A stretch of DNA of 64,000 nucleotides. Source: Hyphomicrobiales bacterium (GTDB lineage Bacteria > Pseudomonadota > Alphaproteobacteria > Rhizobiales > Beijerinckiaceae). Of the stretch, positions 30,347 through 40,060 are shown one piece after another (positions within the stretch are counted from its first letter, which is position 1; every line of letters starts with the position of its first letter). The notes under the pieces were generated by a model that was not told the DNA's origin, ran no database searches, and saw nothing but the letters and a program-made list of their open reading frames with translations. Made by a program: the position numbers and the translations under genes. The stretch lies in contig UBZM01000024.1 of assembly GCA_900470095.1 (NCBI GenBank), positions 15,142 through 79,141 of the forward strand, written 5' to 3'.

Positions 30347-30471
30347 CCCGCAGCCTTGTGCGGCAGCGCGGCCCCGTGCCGGGCGCCCGCCGTCCTATGA
30401 CGCGTGTCGCCGGTCGGCCGGACGAGGTGAGAGGATCGCTCCGCGCGCCCCCGCCCCATGGCTGCGAGGCG

Positions 30472-31482
30472 CTAGGGCCGTCCCGTCGGCACGCCGTCGC
30501 GAATCCTCTGCGAAAACGCGGGATCGTCGAGGGAAAGCGTGCGCGCCCGTTCGCTGATCCGCCCGCGTCGAATCAGCTCGTCCAGCGGCATGTCGGATCG
30601 AATCGCACCGATGCGGGCGAGATAGCCCGGCAGGTAGCCCGAGAGCAGCACGCGCGGATCGAGCGGCAGCGAGAAGGTCCAGCCCGGCGCAACCGAACCG
30701 ACGAGATGATAGACCACCGTCGTGCAATTGGTCGTCAGCGTGTTGTACCAGCGCGGCTTCTTCGCCAGCCGGTTGATGTCGGCGGCATAGGCCAGCAGCA
30801 CGTCGCGGGCCTGGGTCGGGGTAGCGGCGAGCCGGAAGAGCCTCACATCCTCGCCGCGCGCATGGGTGCGCAGGCCGACGATGTCGCCCTCGTCGGCGGC
30901 GACATAGGCCATCTCATAGGTCCGGAAGAAACCGGCCAGCGACGACCATTCCTCACCCTTCTCGCGCCGAACCTCGATCGAGAAGGTCAGCGGCAGGGAA
31001 TCCGAGAAGGTGAAGCTGACGAGCAGATGCGCGATCGCCTCGCCGGACCAGTAGGACAGGAAGAGATCGGCGCCCTCGATCTTCGACAGGTCGAAGCTGC
31101 GCGTTTCCCAGTGCTGATCGTAATCGGTTTCGGTGCGCCAGCGGAAATGACGCAGATTGGCGACGGAGATGCGGTCGCCCTCGCGCGCGATCTCCGGCAG
31201 GCGCGCAAGCTCGGGGATCCAGTCGCGATCATGGGATGGCAGCATGCTGTTCCACCAGCCGAGCAGGCCGAGGAACACGACGGCGAAGCCCAGTGGCAAC
31301 CGCAGCGCGCCGGTCCAGATGCCGATCAGCCCGGCCAGAGCGGCAAAGCCGAAGCCGATGGCACCCATGATGGCCAGCGCGCCATTGAGGCGGAACAGCA
31401 GGAGACCGATGCCCCAAAGCCCCGCCCCGACGATGACGAGGGTGGTGAGAAGCTTCAGCAGAATCAAAAAGAGGCGGCTCAT
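30472..31482 (-). CDS. DUF4105 domain-containing membrane protein
   Basis: Probable membrane-anchored protein of unknown function, 336 residues. Three hydrophobic segments fill the N-terminus (about 4-27, 32-50 and 55-76). A large DUF4105 domain follows, with the family hallmark TNCTTVVYHLVGSVAPGW around residue 240; the Cys in NCT resembles a catalytic nucleophile. ATG 31482 is preferred to 31500 because GAGAGGCG precedes it. It is convergent with the antiporter and ends 36 bases upstream of nothing shared with pckA, whose stop lies beyond its start on the same strand. Confidence 0.85.
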   Translation of the reverse strand: MSRLFLILLKLLTTLVIVGAGLWGIGLLLFRLNGALAIMGAIGFGFAALAGLIGIWTGALRLPLGFAVVFLGLLGWWNSMLPSHDRDWIPELARLPEIAREGDRISVANLRHFRWRTETDYDQHWETRSFDLSKIEGADLFLSYWSGEAIAHLLVSFTFSDSLPLTFSIEVRREKGEEWSSLAGFFRTYEMAYVAADEGDIVGLRTHARGEDVRLFRLAATPTQARDVLLAYAADINRLAKKPRWYNTLTTNCTTVVYHLVGSVAPGWTFSLPLDPRVLLSGYLPGYLARIGAIRSDMPLDELIRRGRISERARTLSLDDPAFSQRIRDGVPTGRP

Positions 31483-31518
31483 CGCCGCCTCTCGTAACAC
31501 ATCAAACCGATTCGGGCG

Positions 31519-33129
31519 TCACGCCGCCAGCGAACTGGTCGGCGCCGCCGCCTTCACGGCATCGTCCACATGGCTCTCGAAGCGCTTGAAGTTCTCGCGG
31601 AACATGCCGACCAGCGTCTTGGCGGTTTCGGCGAACTCGGCCTTATCCTGCCAGGTCTTGACGGGATAAAGGATATGCGGCTCGACGCCCGGCACCGAGG
31701 TCGGCACCGCGAAGCCGAAATACGGATCGCGGCGGAAATCAGCGCGGTTGAGCGAGCCGTCCAGCGCCGCCGACAGCAGGCGGCGGGTGACGCGGATCGG
31801 CATGCGCCGGCCGGTGCCGTATTTGCCCCCGGTCCAGCCGGTGTTCACCAGCCAGCAATCGACATGGTGCTTGGCGATGAAGTCGCGGAGCAGATTGGCG
31901 TATTCGGACGGGTGGCGCGGCAGGAAGGGCGAGCCGAAGCAGGTCGAGAATTCCGGCTCGACGCCGACAAGGCCGCGCTCCGTGCCGGCGACCTTGGCGG
32001 TGTAGCCGGAGAGGAAATGGTACATCGCCTCGGCCGGGGTCAGCTTGGCGATCGGCGGCATCACGCCGAACGCGTCCGCCGTCAGCATCACGATGTTCTT
32101 GGGCGTGCCGGCCCGGCCGGTGCGCGACGCATTCGGGATGAAGTCGAGCGGATAGGCCGAGCGGGTGTTCTCGGTCTTGCTCTGGTCGTCGAAATCCACG
32201 ACGCGGCTGATCGGGTCGAGCACGACGTTCTCGAGCACGGTGCCGAAACGCTGTGACGCGGCATAGATCTGCGGCTCGGCCTCGGCCGAGAGCTTGATCG
32301 TCTTGGCGTAGCAGCCACCCTCGAAATTGAAGATGCCGTCCTTCGACCAGCCATGCTCGTCATCGCCGATGAGCGTGCGGTCAGGGTCTGCCGACAGCGT
32401 GGTCTTGCCGGTGCCGGAGAGCCCGAAGAAGATCGCCGGGTCTTCATTGCGGCCGACATTCGCCGAGCAATGCATCGGCACGACACCCTTGGTCGGCAGG
32501 ATGTAGTTCAGATAGGTGAAGACCGATTTCTTCATCTCGCCGGCATAGGCGGAGCCGCCGATCAGCACGATCTTGCGGGTGAAATCGATGGCGACGACGG
32601 TCTCGCTGCGGCAGCCGTGGCGCTTGGGATCGGCCTTGAAGCTCGGGAGATCGACAATCGTCATCTCCGGCACATAGCTCGGAATCTCCTCCGGAGCCGG
32701 GCGGATCAGCAGATTGCGGATGAAGAGCGAGTGCCAGGCGAACTCCGTGAAGACGCGAGCCTTGACGCGATGCACCGGGTCGGCACCGCCATAGAGGTCC
32801 TGTGCGAAGAGTTCCTTGCCTTCGGCATGGCTGATGAAATCAGCGAGCAGGATCTCGAACTGCGCCGGCGTGATCGCGCCGTTGTTCTCCCACCAGACGG
32901 TTCCTTCCGTCAGCGCGTCCTTGACGACGAACTTGTCCTTCGGAGACCGGCCGGTATGGCTGCCGGTATCGGCGCAGAGCGCACCACCATGGGCGATCTC
33001 CGACTCGCCGCGCCGCAGCGACTCCTCGTAAAGGCGCGCCGCTTCGAAGTTCCAGCGCACCGCCTTGAGCTTACGGAAACCGAATGTGTCGGCGCCGCAG
33101 GCGGTGTTGAAGTGACCAATGGTCTCCAC
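31519..33129 (-). CDS. pckA: Phosphoenolpyruvate carboxykinase (ATP)
   Basis: Converts oxaloacetate and ATP to PEP, CO2 and ADP: the first step of gluconeogenesis, needed on organic acids. It has 536 residues, normal for the ATP type. Key sites are the substrate loop [11 protein letters not shown], the P-loop [14 protein letters not shown], the kinase-2 motif [29 protein letters not shown] and [18 protein letters not shown] 33129 is chosen because GGGAG is spaced seven bases from it; ATG 33135 is only one base away from that site. In Rhizobiales pckA often lies beside chvI-chvG, as here with a HugZ-like gene between. Confidence 0.96.
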   Translation of the reverse strand: METIGHFNTACGADTFGFRKLKAVRWNFEAARLYEESLRRGESEIAHGGALCADTGSHTGRSPKDKFVVKDALTEGTVWWENNGAITPAQFEILLADFISHAEGKELFAQDLYGGADPVHRVKARVFTEFAWHSLFIRNLLIRPAPEEIPSYVPEMTIVDLPSFKADPKRHGCRSETVVAIDFTRKIVLIGGSAYAGEMKKSVFTYLNYILPTKGVVPMHCSANVGRNEDPAIFFGLSGTGKTTLSADPDRTLIGDDEHGWSKDGIFNFEGGCYAKTIKLSAEAEPQIYAASQRFGTVLENVVLDPISRVVDFDDQSKTENTRSAYPLDFIPNASRTGRAGTPKNIVMLTADAFGVMPPIAKLTPAEAMYHFLSGYTAKVAGTERGLVGVEPEFSTCFGSPFLPRHPSEYANLLRDFIAKHHVDCWLVNTGWTGGKYGTGRRMPIRVTRRLLSAALDGSLNRADFRRDPYFGFAVPTSVPGVEPHILYPVKTWQDKAEFAETAKTLVGMFRENFKRFESHVDDAVKAAAPTSSLAA

Positions 33130-33322
33130 AGGCATTCTCCCGAACGGCGCCCTTCGACGCCTTGTTTCGACATGGCGGACTGTGCTTCCGCCACCGTGGG
33201 CGAGATCAAGTGCGGCGCTCTTTAAGCGCATGACGACGCCGGCTCAAGTCACCGACGAAACTTGAGCAGGCACAAACTTCCCTAAATCGATTGAATGAAC
33301 CGAGCCCCCCGGCACAGCGTCA

Positions 33323-34102
33323 TCAGGCCGCAGCACGGGCCTTCTGGGCCAATGCCACCAGGGCGGCACGCAGCGCACCGGGGCTGGTGACGCGCTCGGG
33401 AAAGACAAGGCGCGCCGCCGCATCGCCGCAGACGAGATCGAGTCCTTCGGGATCGAGACCGGTCGCCCGCCAGCGTCCCTCCGGCTCGCCCAGCAGCCGC
33501 GTCGCATAGAGTGCGAGTGCCTCGGCATGGTCTTCGTTCATATGCGCGACGGCGCCCTCCTCGGCCTCGATCAGCGCATCGCACCCCGTCAGGTCGAGCA
33601 GGACGTCACCAGTCGCGATTTCGGCTGCGCGGGCAAACCCGCCATTGGGATGGAGCCCGGAGACCTCGAGCCGGAAGAGCGAGAAATCGGGGAAATCGAT
33701 GTAGAGCTTCGACTTGGGGTGACGCGCCAGGAACCGGCGGCGTGCGCGCGAATCGTCGGTGCGCAGGGCACGGCCGGCCACGCTGACGCGCTTCGAGTTG
33801 GCCATGGGGTCGCCCTTCCCCAGCGCAAAGCACAGGATCGAGCAGCGCGGATCGGCATCGAGATTGCGCGTGTGCAATGCGAGCTTCGAGAGCAGAAGCA
33901 GCGGCGTTCCATCGACATCGGTCGCGACATTCACCAGAGTCGACAACGGAAATCCGCTTGCCGGGTCGAGGGTCGCCAGCGGTGCCGTGCGAGCAATGCG
34001 CAGCAGCTCGCGCGCCATCGCGACCGCATCGAAGGAATCCGGTGCCGTGCCCCCGAGTTCGACACCGCGCGGCGTGATCGCCTGTCCCTCAACCTCAGAC
34101 AT
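33323..34102 (-). CDS. HugZ-like pyridoxamine 5'-phosphate oxidase fold protein with DUF2470
   Basis: Probable haem-handling or flavin-binding protein, 259 residues. The N-terminal split-barrel domain (about 25-165) reads APLATLDPASGFPLSTLVN, then LLLLSKLALHTRNLDADPRC. The C-terminal DUF2470 domain (about 175-255) contains EEGAVAHMNEDHAEALALYA. Together these match the HugZ / haem-utilisation group. Whether it degrades haem cannot be said. It lies between pckA and chvI, divergent from chvI, so the roughly 200-base gap to its right should carry both promoters. Confidence 0.86.
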   Translation of the reverse strand: MSEVEGQAITPRGVELGGTAPDSFDAVAMARELLRIARTAPLATLDPASGFPLSTLVNVATDVDGTPLLLLSKLALHTRNLDADPRCSILCFALGKGDPMANSKRVSVAGRALRTDDSRARRRFLARHPKSKLYIDFPDFSLFRLEVSGLHPNGGFARAAEIATGDVLLDLTGCDALIEAEEGAVAHMNEDHAEALALYATRLLGEPEGRWRATGLDPEGLDLVCGDAAARLVFPERVTSPGALRAALVALAQKARAAA

Positions 34103-34303
34103 CGCACGCTCCTCACTCTCAAAATCGGCCTTGGCGAACCGCGCCGGCCGAAGCCGCCAACAGCCGCTCGGGACCCTTTCGGCATAACAACGCGTTAGGC
34201 TGTAGCGAAACCGTCACGGCACCGCTAGATTGCAGCCACGGTTTGGCCGCTCTCTCGCGAGAGTGGACCCGTCATTGCAACGCGGCCAAGAGACGTAAAG
34301 CCC

Positions 34304-35005
34304 ATGCCAACCATTGCGCTGGTCGATGACGACCGCAACATCCTGACCTCGGTCTCCATCGCGCTCGAGGCGGAGGGATACCGGATCATGACCTATACGG
34401 ACGGGGCATCGGCGCTCGATGGGCTGAAGCAGAACCCGCCGGATCTGGCGATCTTCGATATCAAGATGCCGCGCATGGACGGGATGGAGCTGCTTCGGCG
34501 GCTCAGGCAGAAATCCGACCTGCCGGTGATCTTCCTGACGTCGAAGGACGAGGAGATCGACGAACTCTTCGGCCTGAAGATGGGGGCGGACGACTTCATC
34601 CGGAAGCCCTTCTCGCAGCGGCTGCTGGTCGAGCGCGTCAAGGCGATCCTGCGCCGCGCCGGTGCCAAGGATGTCAGCGCGCCAGCGCGGCCGGAAGACG
34701 CCAAGGCCCTGGAGCGTGGGCAGTTGCGCATGGACCCGGAGCGTCATACCTGCACCTGGAAGGGCGAGCCGGTCACGCTGACCGTCACCGAATTCCTGAT
34801 CTTGCAGTCGCTGGCGCAGCGTCCTGGCGTGGTGAAAAGCCGCAACGCCCTGATGGACGCCGCCTATGACGACGAGGTCTATGTCGACGACCGCACCATC
34901 GACAGCCACATCAAGCGGCTGCGCAAGAAGTTCAATCAGGTCGACGCCGAGTTCGACATGATCGAGACGCTGTACGGTGTCGGTTATCGCTTCAAGGAGA
35001 TGTGA
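34304..35005 (+). CDS. chvI: Response regulator ChvI (OmpR family)
   Basis: Cytosolic DNA-binding partner of ChvG; in rhizobia, Agrobacterium and Brucella the pair controls acid response, exopolysaccharide, envelope and host-interaction genes. The 233 residues comprise a receiver (1-120) with the acidic pocket VDDD and phospho-acceptor Asp52 in [11 protein letters not shown], Lys in FIRKPFS, and a winged helix (about 135-230) with [20 protein letters not shown] and HIKRLRKKF. The N-terminal wording is close to known ChvI. chvG follows after 72 bases. Identification is firm from sequence plus context. Confidence 0.95.
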   Translation: MPTIALVDDDRNILTSVSIALEAEGYRIMTYTDGASALDGLKQNPPDLAIFDIKMPRMDGMELLRRLRQKSDLPVIFLTSKDEEIDELFGLKMGADDFIRKPFSQRLLVERVKAILRRAGAKDVSAPARPEDAKALERGQLRMDPERHTCTWKGEPVTLTVTEFLILQSLAQRPGVVKSRNALMDAAYDDEVYVDDRTIDSHIKRLRKKFNQVDAEFDMIETLYGVGYRFKEM

Positions 35006-35077
35006 GAATAGCGATCGATGCCTTGACCTGCTCCGAGGGACACTTAACCGCCTTCGTGGAATTGGAACGCATCACGC

Positions 35078-36874
35078 ATGGCGACGATTGAACAGGACAG
35101 ACCCCGCGCCGAAGGCAGCCGAAGCCGTCCGGCGCTGCGGCGGCGCGTAGCGCTGGCGGGACGGCATGCCTGGCGCGCCATCTCGTCACGCGCCGCCTCC
35201 AGCCTGACGCGTCGCATCGTCGTCCTCAATCTCGCCGGGCTCGTGGCACTGCTGCTCGGCTTTCTCTACCTCAATCAGTTCCGCGAAGGGTTGATCGAGT
35301 CCCGGGTGCAAAGCCTGCTGACGCAGGGCGAGATCATCGCGGCCTCGATTGCGGCCTCCGCGACGGTCGAGACCGACGCGATCACCATCGACGCCGATAA
35401 GCTGCTGCAGCTGCAAGCAGGTGAAAGCGCAGGCATTGCCGATGATCCGCTCGATTTCTCGATCAACCCCGAGAAAGTGGCGCCGCTGCTCAGGCGCCTG
35501 GTGACGCCGACCAAGACCCGTGCCCGCGTCTATGACAAGGACGGGATGCTGACGCTCGACTCGCGCAATCTCTATTCGCGCGGAGACGTGCTCCGGCTCG
35601 ACTTGCCGCGCCTCGGCGAGCCGGACGAGGCGCCCTTGCTCGAGCGCACCTGGAACATGCTGCGCAACCGGCTCGGGCGTGCCGACGTGCCGGCCTATGA
35701 CGATTTCGCCAATGCCAATGGCAAGTCCTATCCGGAGGTGGCACGCGCCTTGAGCGGCGTTCCAGCCAGTGTCGTGCGCGTCAATACGCGCGGGCAGACC
35801 ATCGTCTCCGTCGCCGTGCCGGTCCAGCGCTTCCGGACCGTACGCGGAGCGCTTCTGCTCTCGACCCAAGGCGGCGATATCGACGGCATCATCGCCGGCG
35901 AGCGCTATGCCATCATCCAGGTTTTTGCGGTCGCTGCGGGCGTGATGATCGTGCTCTCGGTGCTTCTGGCCGGCACGATCGCGGAGCCCATCCGCAAGCT
36001 CGCCGACGCCGCGCAGCGCGTACGCAAGGGCGTGAAGTCGCGCGAGGAAATTCCCGATTTCACCAATCGCCATGACGAGATCGGACACCTGTCGGGCTCG
36101 CTGCGCGACATGACAAAGGCGCTCTACAACCGCATCGAAGCGATCGAAAGTTTCGCCGCCGATGTCGCCCATGAGCTCAAGAACCCGCTCACCTCACTGC
36201 GCAGCGCCGTGGAAACGCTGCCGCGCGTGAAGAACGACGATTCCCGCGGCCGGCTGCTCGCCGTGATCCAGCATGATGTCCGGCGCCTCGACCGCTTGAT
36301 CTCGGATATTTCGGATGCATCTCGGCTCGACGCGGAGCTGGCGCGCAACGATGCCGCTCCCGTCGACATGGCCCAGGTCCTGGAAGCGGTGGTCGGCTTG
36401 CAGAACCAGACGCGCCGGGATGGCCAGCCCGGGATCGAACTTTCGGTCGAGCGGCGCGGGCAGCGCCCTGGCGGGCGTCAGGACTTCCTGGTGATGGGCC
36501 ATGATTCCCGGCTCGGCCAGGTCATGGTCAACCTCATCGACAACGCCCGTTCCTTCTCGCAGCCCGACAAGCCCGTGCGCGTCATACTGTCGCGCGTCGG
36601 GCCCGATGTCCTGATCAGCGTCGAGGATGACGGGCCGGGCATCCCGCCCCACGCCATCGAGCGCATCTTCGAGCGCTTCTATACCGACCGACCGGACGAG
36701 GGCTTTGGGCAGAATTCCGGACTCGGCCTCTCGATCTCACGCCAGATCGTCGAAGCCCATCGCGGCAGCATCCGCGCCGAGAACCGGCTCGACCGCTCGA
36801 CGGGAGCGGAAGACCCGCCGCGGCTCGGTGCCCGCTTCGTCGTGAGGCTGCCCGCCGTTCAGCACATCGCCTGA
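35078..36874 (+). CDS. chvG: Sensor histidine kinase ChvG (ExoS)
   Basis: Inner-membrane sensor of the ChvG/ChvI system, 598 residues. A first membrane helix (about 48-70) and a second (about 285-305) enclose a periplasmic sensing domain. A HAMP linker (about 310-355), the dimerisation box AADVAHELKNPLTSLRSA (phospho-acceptor His365) and an ATPase domain with VNLIDNARSFS (N box), DDGPGIPP (G1) and GLGLSISRQIVEAH (G2) follow. The Pro-Leu-Thr-Ser wording is typical of the family. In relatives the periplasmic repressor ExoR holds ExoS/ChvG; no exoR is seen here. hprK starts 9 bases downstream. Confidence 0.95.
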   Translation: MATIEQDRPRAEGSRSRPALRRRVALAGRHAWRAISSRAASSLTRRIVVLNLAGLVALLLGFLYLNQFREGLIESRVQSLLTQGEIIAASIAASATVETDAITIDADKLLQLQAGESAGIADDPLDFSINPEKVAPLLRRLVTPTKTRARVYDKDGMLTLDSRNLYSRGDVLRLDLPRLGEPDEAPLLERTWNMLRNRLGRADVPAYDDFANANGKSYPEVARALSGVPASVVRVNTRGQTIVSVAVPVQRFRTVRGALLLSTQGGDIDGIIAGERYAIIQVFAVAAGVMIVLSVLLAGTIAEPIRKLADAAQRVRKGVKSREEIPDFTNRHDEIGHLSGSLRDMTKALYNRIEAIESFAADVAHELKNPLTSLRSAVETLPRVKNDDSRGRLLAVIQHDVRRLDRLISDISDASRLDAELARNDAAPVDMAQVLEAVVGLQNQTRRDGQPGIELSVERRGQRPGGRQDFLVMGHDSRLGQVMVNLIDNARSFSQPDKPVRVILSRVGPDVLISVEDDGPGIPPHAIERIFERFYTDRPDEGFGQNSGLGLSISRQIVEAHRGSIRAENRLDRSTGAEDPPRLGARFVVRLPAVQHIA

Positions 36875-36883
36875 GTTGCCTGC

Positions 36884-37351
36884 ATGGACAAAGCCAAGAA
36901 GGCCGGAACCAGCGAGCGCGTGCATGCCAGCACGATTGCGATTGGCGAGGCAGGAATCATCATCCGCGGCCCATCCGGCGCCGGAAAATCAGTTCTGGCG
37001 CTGGCCTTGATTGCCCTCGCCAGGCAGGACGGCCTGTTCGCGCGGCTGGTCGCCGACGACCGGACCGAGCTCAAGGCAATTGGCGGCAGGCTGGTCGGCC
37101 ACCCGGTCTCCCCGCTCGAGGGACTGGTCGAACGACGCGGTCTCGGCCTCACTCCCGAGCCCCACTTGCCCGGCGTCGTGATCCGGCTGATTGTCGATTG
37201 CAGCGGCGAGGAGCCGGAGCGCATGCCTGAGCCGGAAGCCCTGGTGGAACGCCTGGCAGGTATCGACCTGCCGCGGCTGACCGTAAAGGGCCGGGCCGGC
37301 GACGAGCGGCTTGTCCTCACTGCCCTGCGCCTGTTCATGGGAGATACGTGA
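36884..37351 (+). CDS. hprK: HPr kinase/phosphorylase, short alphaproteobacterial form
   Basis: Phosphorylates HPr on its regulatory serine and so tunes the nitrogen/carbon regulatory PTS. At 155 residues it has only the catalytic domain: it lacks the N-terminal domain of the Firmicute enzyme, as usual in alphaproteobacteria. The P-loop GPSGAGKS is residues 29-36, LVADDR follows, and the C-terminal signature region is seen as LPRLTVKGRAGDERLVLTAL. It lies 9 bases after chvG and just before EIIA and HPr, an arrangement conserved in Rhizobiales that ties the PTS to ChvG/ChvI output. Confidence 0.93.
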   Translation: MDKAKKAGTSERVHASTIAIGEAGIIIRGPSGAGKSVLALALIALARQDGLFARLVADDRTELKAIGGRLVGHPVSPLEGLVERRGLGLTPEPHLPGVVIRLIVDCSGEEPERMPEPEALVERLAGIDLPRLTVKGRAGDERLVLTALRLFMGDT

Positions 37352-37461
37352 GCCTTGTTTTCGACAAGATTCCATCCAGCTGTCTTGCCTAACCCGCGCG
37401 CCTGCCGCATAAACCGCGACCTTGTCCGGGCGCCTGCAAGCGCTCTCCGGTGCGATAGTGA

Positions 37462-37863
37462 ATGATCGGACTCGTCCTTGTGACGCATGGGCATCTGGCG
37501 ACCGAGTTCCGCTCAGCGCTCGAACATGTCGTCGGCCCCCAGCAAAGCCTCGCCACCATCGCCATCGCCCCCGATGACGACATGGAGGCCCGTCGACGCG
37601 ACATCATCGCGGCGGTCGAAGCCGTCGAGAACGGCAAGGGTGTGATCGTTCTCACCGACATGTTCGGTGGCACGCCCTCGAATCTGGCCATCTCGGTGAT
37701 GGAACCCGGGCGGATCGACGTCGTGGCCGGGATCAACCTGCCGATGCTGATCAAGCTCGCCAGCGTGCGCGAGGAGAAGACCCTCGACGAGGCCGTAACC
37801 AGCGCGCAGGATGCCGGCCGAAAATACATCACTGTAGCCAGCCGGGTTCTGGCGGGAAAATAG
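37462..37863 (+). CDS. PTS EIIA component, mannose family
   Basis: Cytosolic phosphocarrier of 133 residues. The phospho-accepting His9 is in GLVLVTHGHLATEF, and the family motif VLTDMFGGTPSNLAI follows around residue 66. There is no IIB, IIC or IID gene in the window, so this EIIA does not feed a sugar permease here and probably acts as a regulatory output domain. It is separated from hprK by 110 bases and from HPr by one base, so it is co-transcribed with HPr. Often called EIIA-Man or PtsM in rhizobia. Confidence 0.92.
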   Translation: MIGLVLVTHGHLATEFRSALEHVVGPQQSLATIAIAPDDDMEARRRDIIAAVEAVENGKGVIVLTDMFGGTPSNLAISVMEPGRIDVVAGINLPMLIKLASVREEKTLDEAVTSAQDAGRKYITVASRVLAGK

Positions 37864-37864
37864 G

Positions 37865-38200
37865 ATGAGCGGCCAGGTGAGCAGCAGCGAAGACGATTGT
37901 GATTGCCCGGAGACGGCGATCCCGAACGGCGCGCTTTATTGCGAACTGCCGATCGTCAACAAGAAGGGCCTGCACGCCCGCGCCACCGCGAAATTCGTGC
38001 AGTGCGCCTCGAATTTCGACGCGGACATTACTGTGACCCGCTGCGGCGAGACCGTCGGCGCGACCTCGATCATGGGCATCCTGACGCTTGGTGCCGGCAT
38101 CGGCTCGACCATCACCGTCGTCGCCAAGGGCCGCGACGCCCAGGAGGCGCTGAAGGCGCTCGAAGCCCTGGTCGCCGACAAGTTCGGCGAAGGCGAATAG
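37865..38200 (+). CDS. ptsH: Phosphocarrier protein HPr
   Basis: Transfers phosphate from Enzyme I to EIIA proteins, and is the target of HprK. The 111 residues carry an N-terminal extension of about 24 residues with two Cys (DCDCPET) not found in classical 85-residue HPr. The active-site His37 is in NKKGLHARA, and the regulatory-serine region is GATSIMGILTLGAG (Ser68). It starts one base after the EIIA stop. The extension is common in rhizobial HPr; its role is unknown. Confidence 0.94.
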   Translation: MSGQVSSSEDDCDCPETAIPNGALYCELPIVNKKGLHARATAKFVQCASNFDADITVTRCGETVGATSIMGILTLGAGIGSTITVVAKGRDAQEALKALEALVADKFGEGE

Positions 38201-38378
38201 GCTGAAGCGCCGACAGCGCTTTCCTTGCAGGCATCTTGAGGTCAGATTTCGCTGCGCCCAGTCTGAGGTACGCAGGGGCAAACCGGCCGCATCGTCTGTT
38301 CCCGGCTGTGCGACAACTCCCAAGGGGTCGCCTGATAGGTGAGGTTCGCGCCTGCCGCGCCGCGCTCCTTCCCGACGC

Positions 38379-38398
38379 ATATAAAGACATCTTTATAT
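38379..38398. promoter_or_regulatory. 20-bp palindrome upstream of ahcY, probable repressor operator
   Basis: Arms ATATAAAGA (38379-38387) and TCTTTATAT (38390-38398) are perfectly complementary around a central CA. This AT-rich block stands out in high-GC surroundings and lies 75 bases before the ahcY start. ArsR-type regulators of S-adenosylhomocysteine metabolism (SahR) control ahcY in many proteobacteria, so such a repressor is the leading candidate. The regulator is not in the window. Confidence 0.6.
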
Positions 38399-38472
38399 CT
38401 TTGATTGCGTTCTGACGCCGTCACTGCTAGAGAGCCGCGCGTCATTCAAGATCAAGCCATTGGAGCAGCCCC

Positions 38473-39873
38473 GTGTCGAAGCACGATTACGTCGTCAAGG
38501 ACATCAGCCTCGCGGATTACGGCCGCAAGGAAATCAACATGGCCCAGGACGAGATGCCGGGCCTGATGGCGATCCGCGCCGAGCATAAGGGCAAGGCCCC
38601 GCTCAAGGGCGCCCGCATCGCCGGCTGCCTGCACATGACCATTCAGACCGCCGTGCTGATCGAGACGCTGAAGGAACTCGGCGCCGACGTGCGCTGGTCG
38701 TCCTGCAACATCTTCTCGACCCAGGACCATGCCGCCGCCGCGATCGCCGCGACCGGCACCCCGGTCTTCGCCATCAAGGGCGAGACGCTGGAGGAGTATT
38801 GGGAATACGTCCTGCGCACCGCGACCTGGGGTGACGGCGGCACGCCAAACATGATCCTCGACGATGGCGGCGACCTGACCATGCTGATCATCCTCGGCGC
38901 CGAAGCCGAGGCCGGCAAGGCCGAGTTCCTGGACAAGCCGGGCAACGAGGAAGAGACGATCTTCTTCAAGCTGATCAAGCGGGAGCTCAAGGCCAATCCG
39001 GGCTGGTTCACCAAGACCCGGGCCGCGATCAAGGGCGTCTCGGAAGAGACCACCACCGGCGTGCACCGCCTCTACGAACTGGCCAAGGCCGGCCGCATGC
39101 CCTTCCCGGCGATCAACGTCAACGACTCCGTCACCAAGTCGAAGTTCGACAACCTCTATGGCTGCCGTGAATCGCTGGTCGACGCCATCCGCCGCGGCAC
39201 CGACGTGATGATGTCCGGCAAGGTCGCGGTCGTCGCCGGCTATGGCGACGTCGGCAAGGGCTCGGCCGCTTCGCTGCGCCAGGCCGGCTGCCGCGTGCTC
39301 GTCACCGAGATCGATCCGATCTGCGCGCTGCAGGCGGCGATGGAAGGCTACGAGGTCGTGACCATGGAAGATGCTGCGCCCCGCGCCGACATCTTCGTGA
39401 CCGCCACCGGCAATCTCGACGTCATCACCGTCGAGCACATGCGCGCCATGAAGCACCGCGCCATTGTCTGCAATATCGGCCATTTCGACTCGGAGATTCA
39501 GGTCGCCGGCCTGAAGAACTTCAAGTGGGACAACGTCAAGCCGCAGGTCGACGAGGTCGAGTTCCCGGACGGCAAGCGCATCATCCTGCTCTCGGAAGGT
39601 CGCCTGGTGAATCTCGGCAACGCCACCGGCCACCCGTCCTTCGTGATGTCCTGCTCGTTCTCGAACCAGACGCTGGCCCAGATCGAGCTCTGGAACCACC
39701 ACGCCAAGTACGAGAACAAGGTCTACACGCTGCCGAAGCATCTCGACGAGAAGGTCGCAGCCCTCCACCTCGCCAAGGTCGGCGCCAAGCTGACCGTGCT
39801 CAACGACGCGCAGGCGAAGTATCTGGGCCTGGCGCCGACCGGCCCGTTCAAGCCCGAGCTTTACCGCTACTGA
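38473..39873 (+). CDS. ahcY: Adenosylhomocysteinase
   Basis: Hydrolyses S-adenosylhomocysteine to homocysteine and adenosine, relieving product inhibition of methyltransferases. The 466 residues give the long bacterial form. Substrate and NAD sites are clear: [29 protein letters not shown], the NAD-binding motif [47 protein letters not shown] and the C-terminal FKPELYRY that closes over NAD. It is a single transcription unit with a palindromic operator before it and a strong intrinsic terminator after it. Confidence 0.98.
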   Translation: MSKHDYVVKDISLADYGRKEINMAQDEMPGLMAIRAEHKGKAPLKGARIAGCLHMTIQTAVLIETLKELGADVRWSSCNIFSTQDHAAAAIAATGTPVFAIKGETLEEYWEYVLRTATWGDGGTPNMILDDGGDLTMLIILGAEAEAGKAEFLDKPGNEEETIFFKLIKRELKANPGWFTKTRAAIKGVSEETTTGVHRLYELAKAGRMPFPAINVNDSVTKSKFDNLYGCRESLVDAIRRGTDVMMSGKVAVVAGYGDVGKGSAASLRQAGCRVLVTEIDPICALQAAMEGYEVVTMEDAAPRADIFVTATGNLDVITVEHMRAMKHRAIVCNIGHFDSEIQVAGLKNFKWDNVKPQVDEVEFPDGKRIILLSEGRLVNLGNATGHPSFVMSCSFSNQTLAQIELWNHHAKYENKVYTLPKHLDEKVAALHLAKVGAKLTVLNDAQAKYLGLAPTGPFKPELYRY

Positions 39874-39900
39874 CACGCCAACAGGCGTAAGGTTGAAGAA

Positions 39901-39926
39901 GCCCGGCGTTCGCGCCGGGCTTTTTT
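39901..39926 (+). terminator. Intrinsic terminator of ahcY
   Basis: GCCCGGCG (39901-39908) pairs perfectly with CGCCGGGC (39913-39920) around a TTCG tetraloop, followed by six T (39921-39926). It lies 28 bases after the ahcY stop. A textbook rho-independent terminator. Confidence 0.93.
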
Positions 39927-40045
39927 GTAACCGACTGGCCTCTCATCTTCGCAAGAAGACACCACTAATAGACATCTTCGCACGACCGGGCTCAATTTGT
40001 TGATTTCTTAACCTGGGGCGGCACTCGGTCGCGATTTTCCCCGCA

Positions 40046-40060
40046 TTTACCAGCCATTAA
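40046..40060. promoter_or_regulatory. Near-consensus CtrA box upstream of divL
   Basis: TTTA-N7-TTAA, one base away from the alphaproteobacterial CtrA consensus TTAA-N7-TTAA. It is placed about 197 bases before the chosen divL start. Weak on its own; listed because DivL works in the CtrA pathway. Confidence 0.28.

Noticed and set aside
34103-34303. ChvI operator between the HugZ-like gene and chvI
   Set aside because: No repeated motif clear enough to name; only a general promoter region can be claimed.
38201-38472. SAM or SAH riboswitch before ahcY
   Set aside because: I could not find the conserved pairing elements of the known classes; the palindrome explains regulation better.
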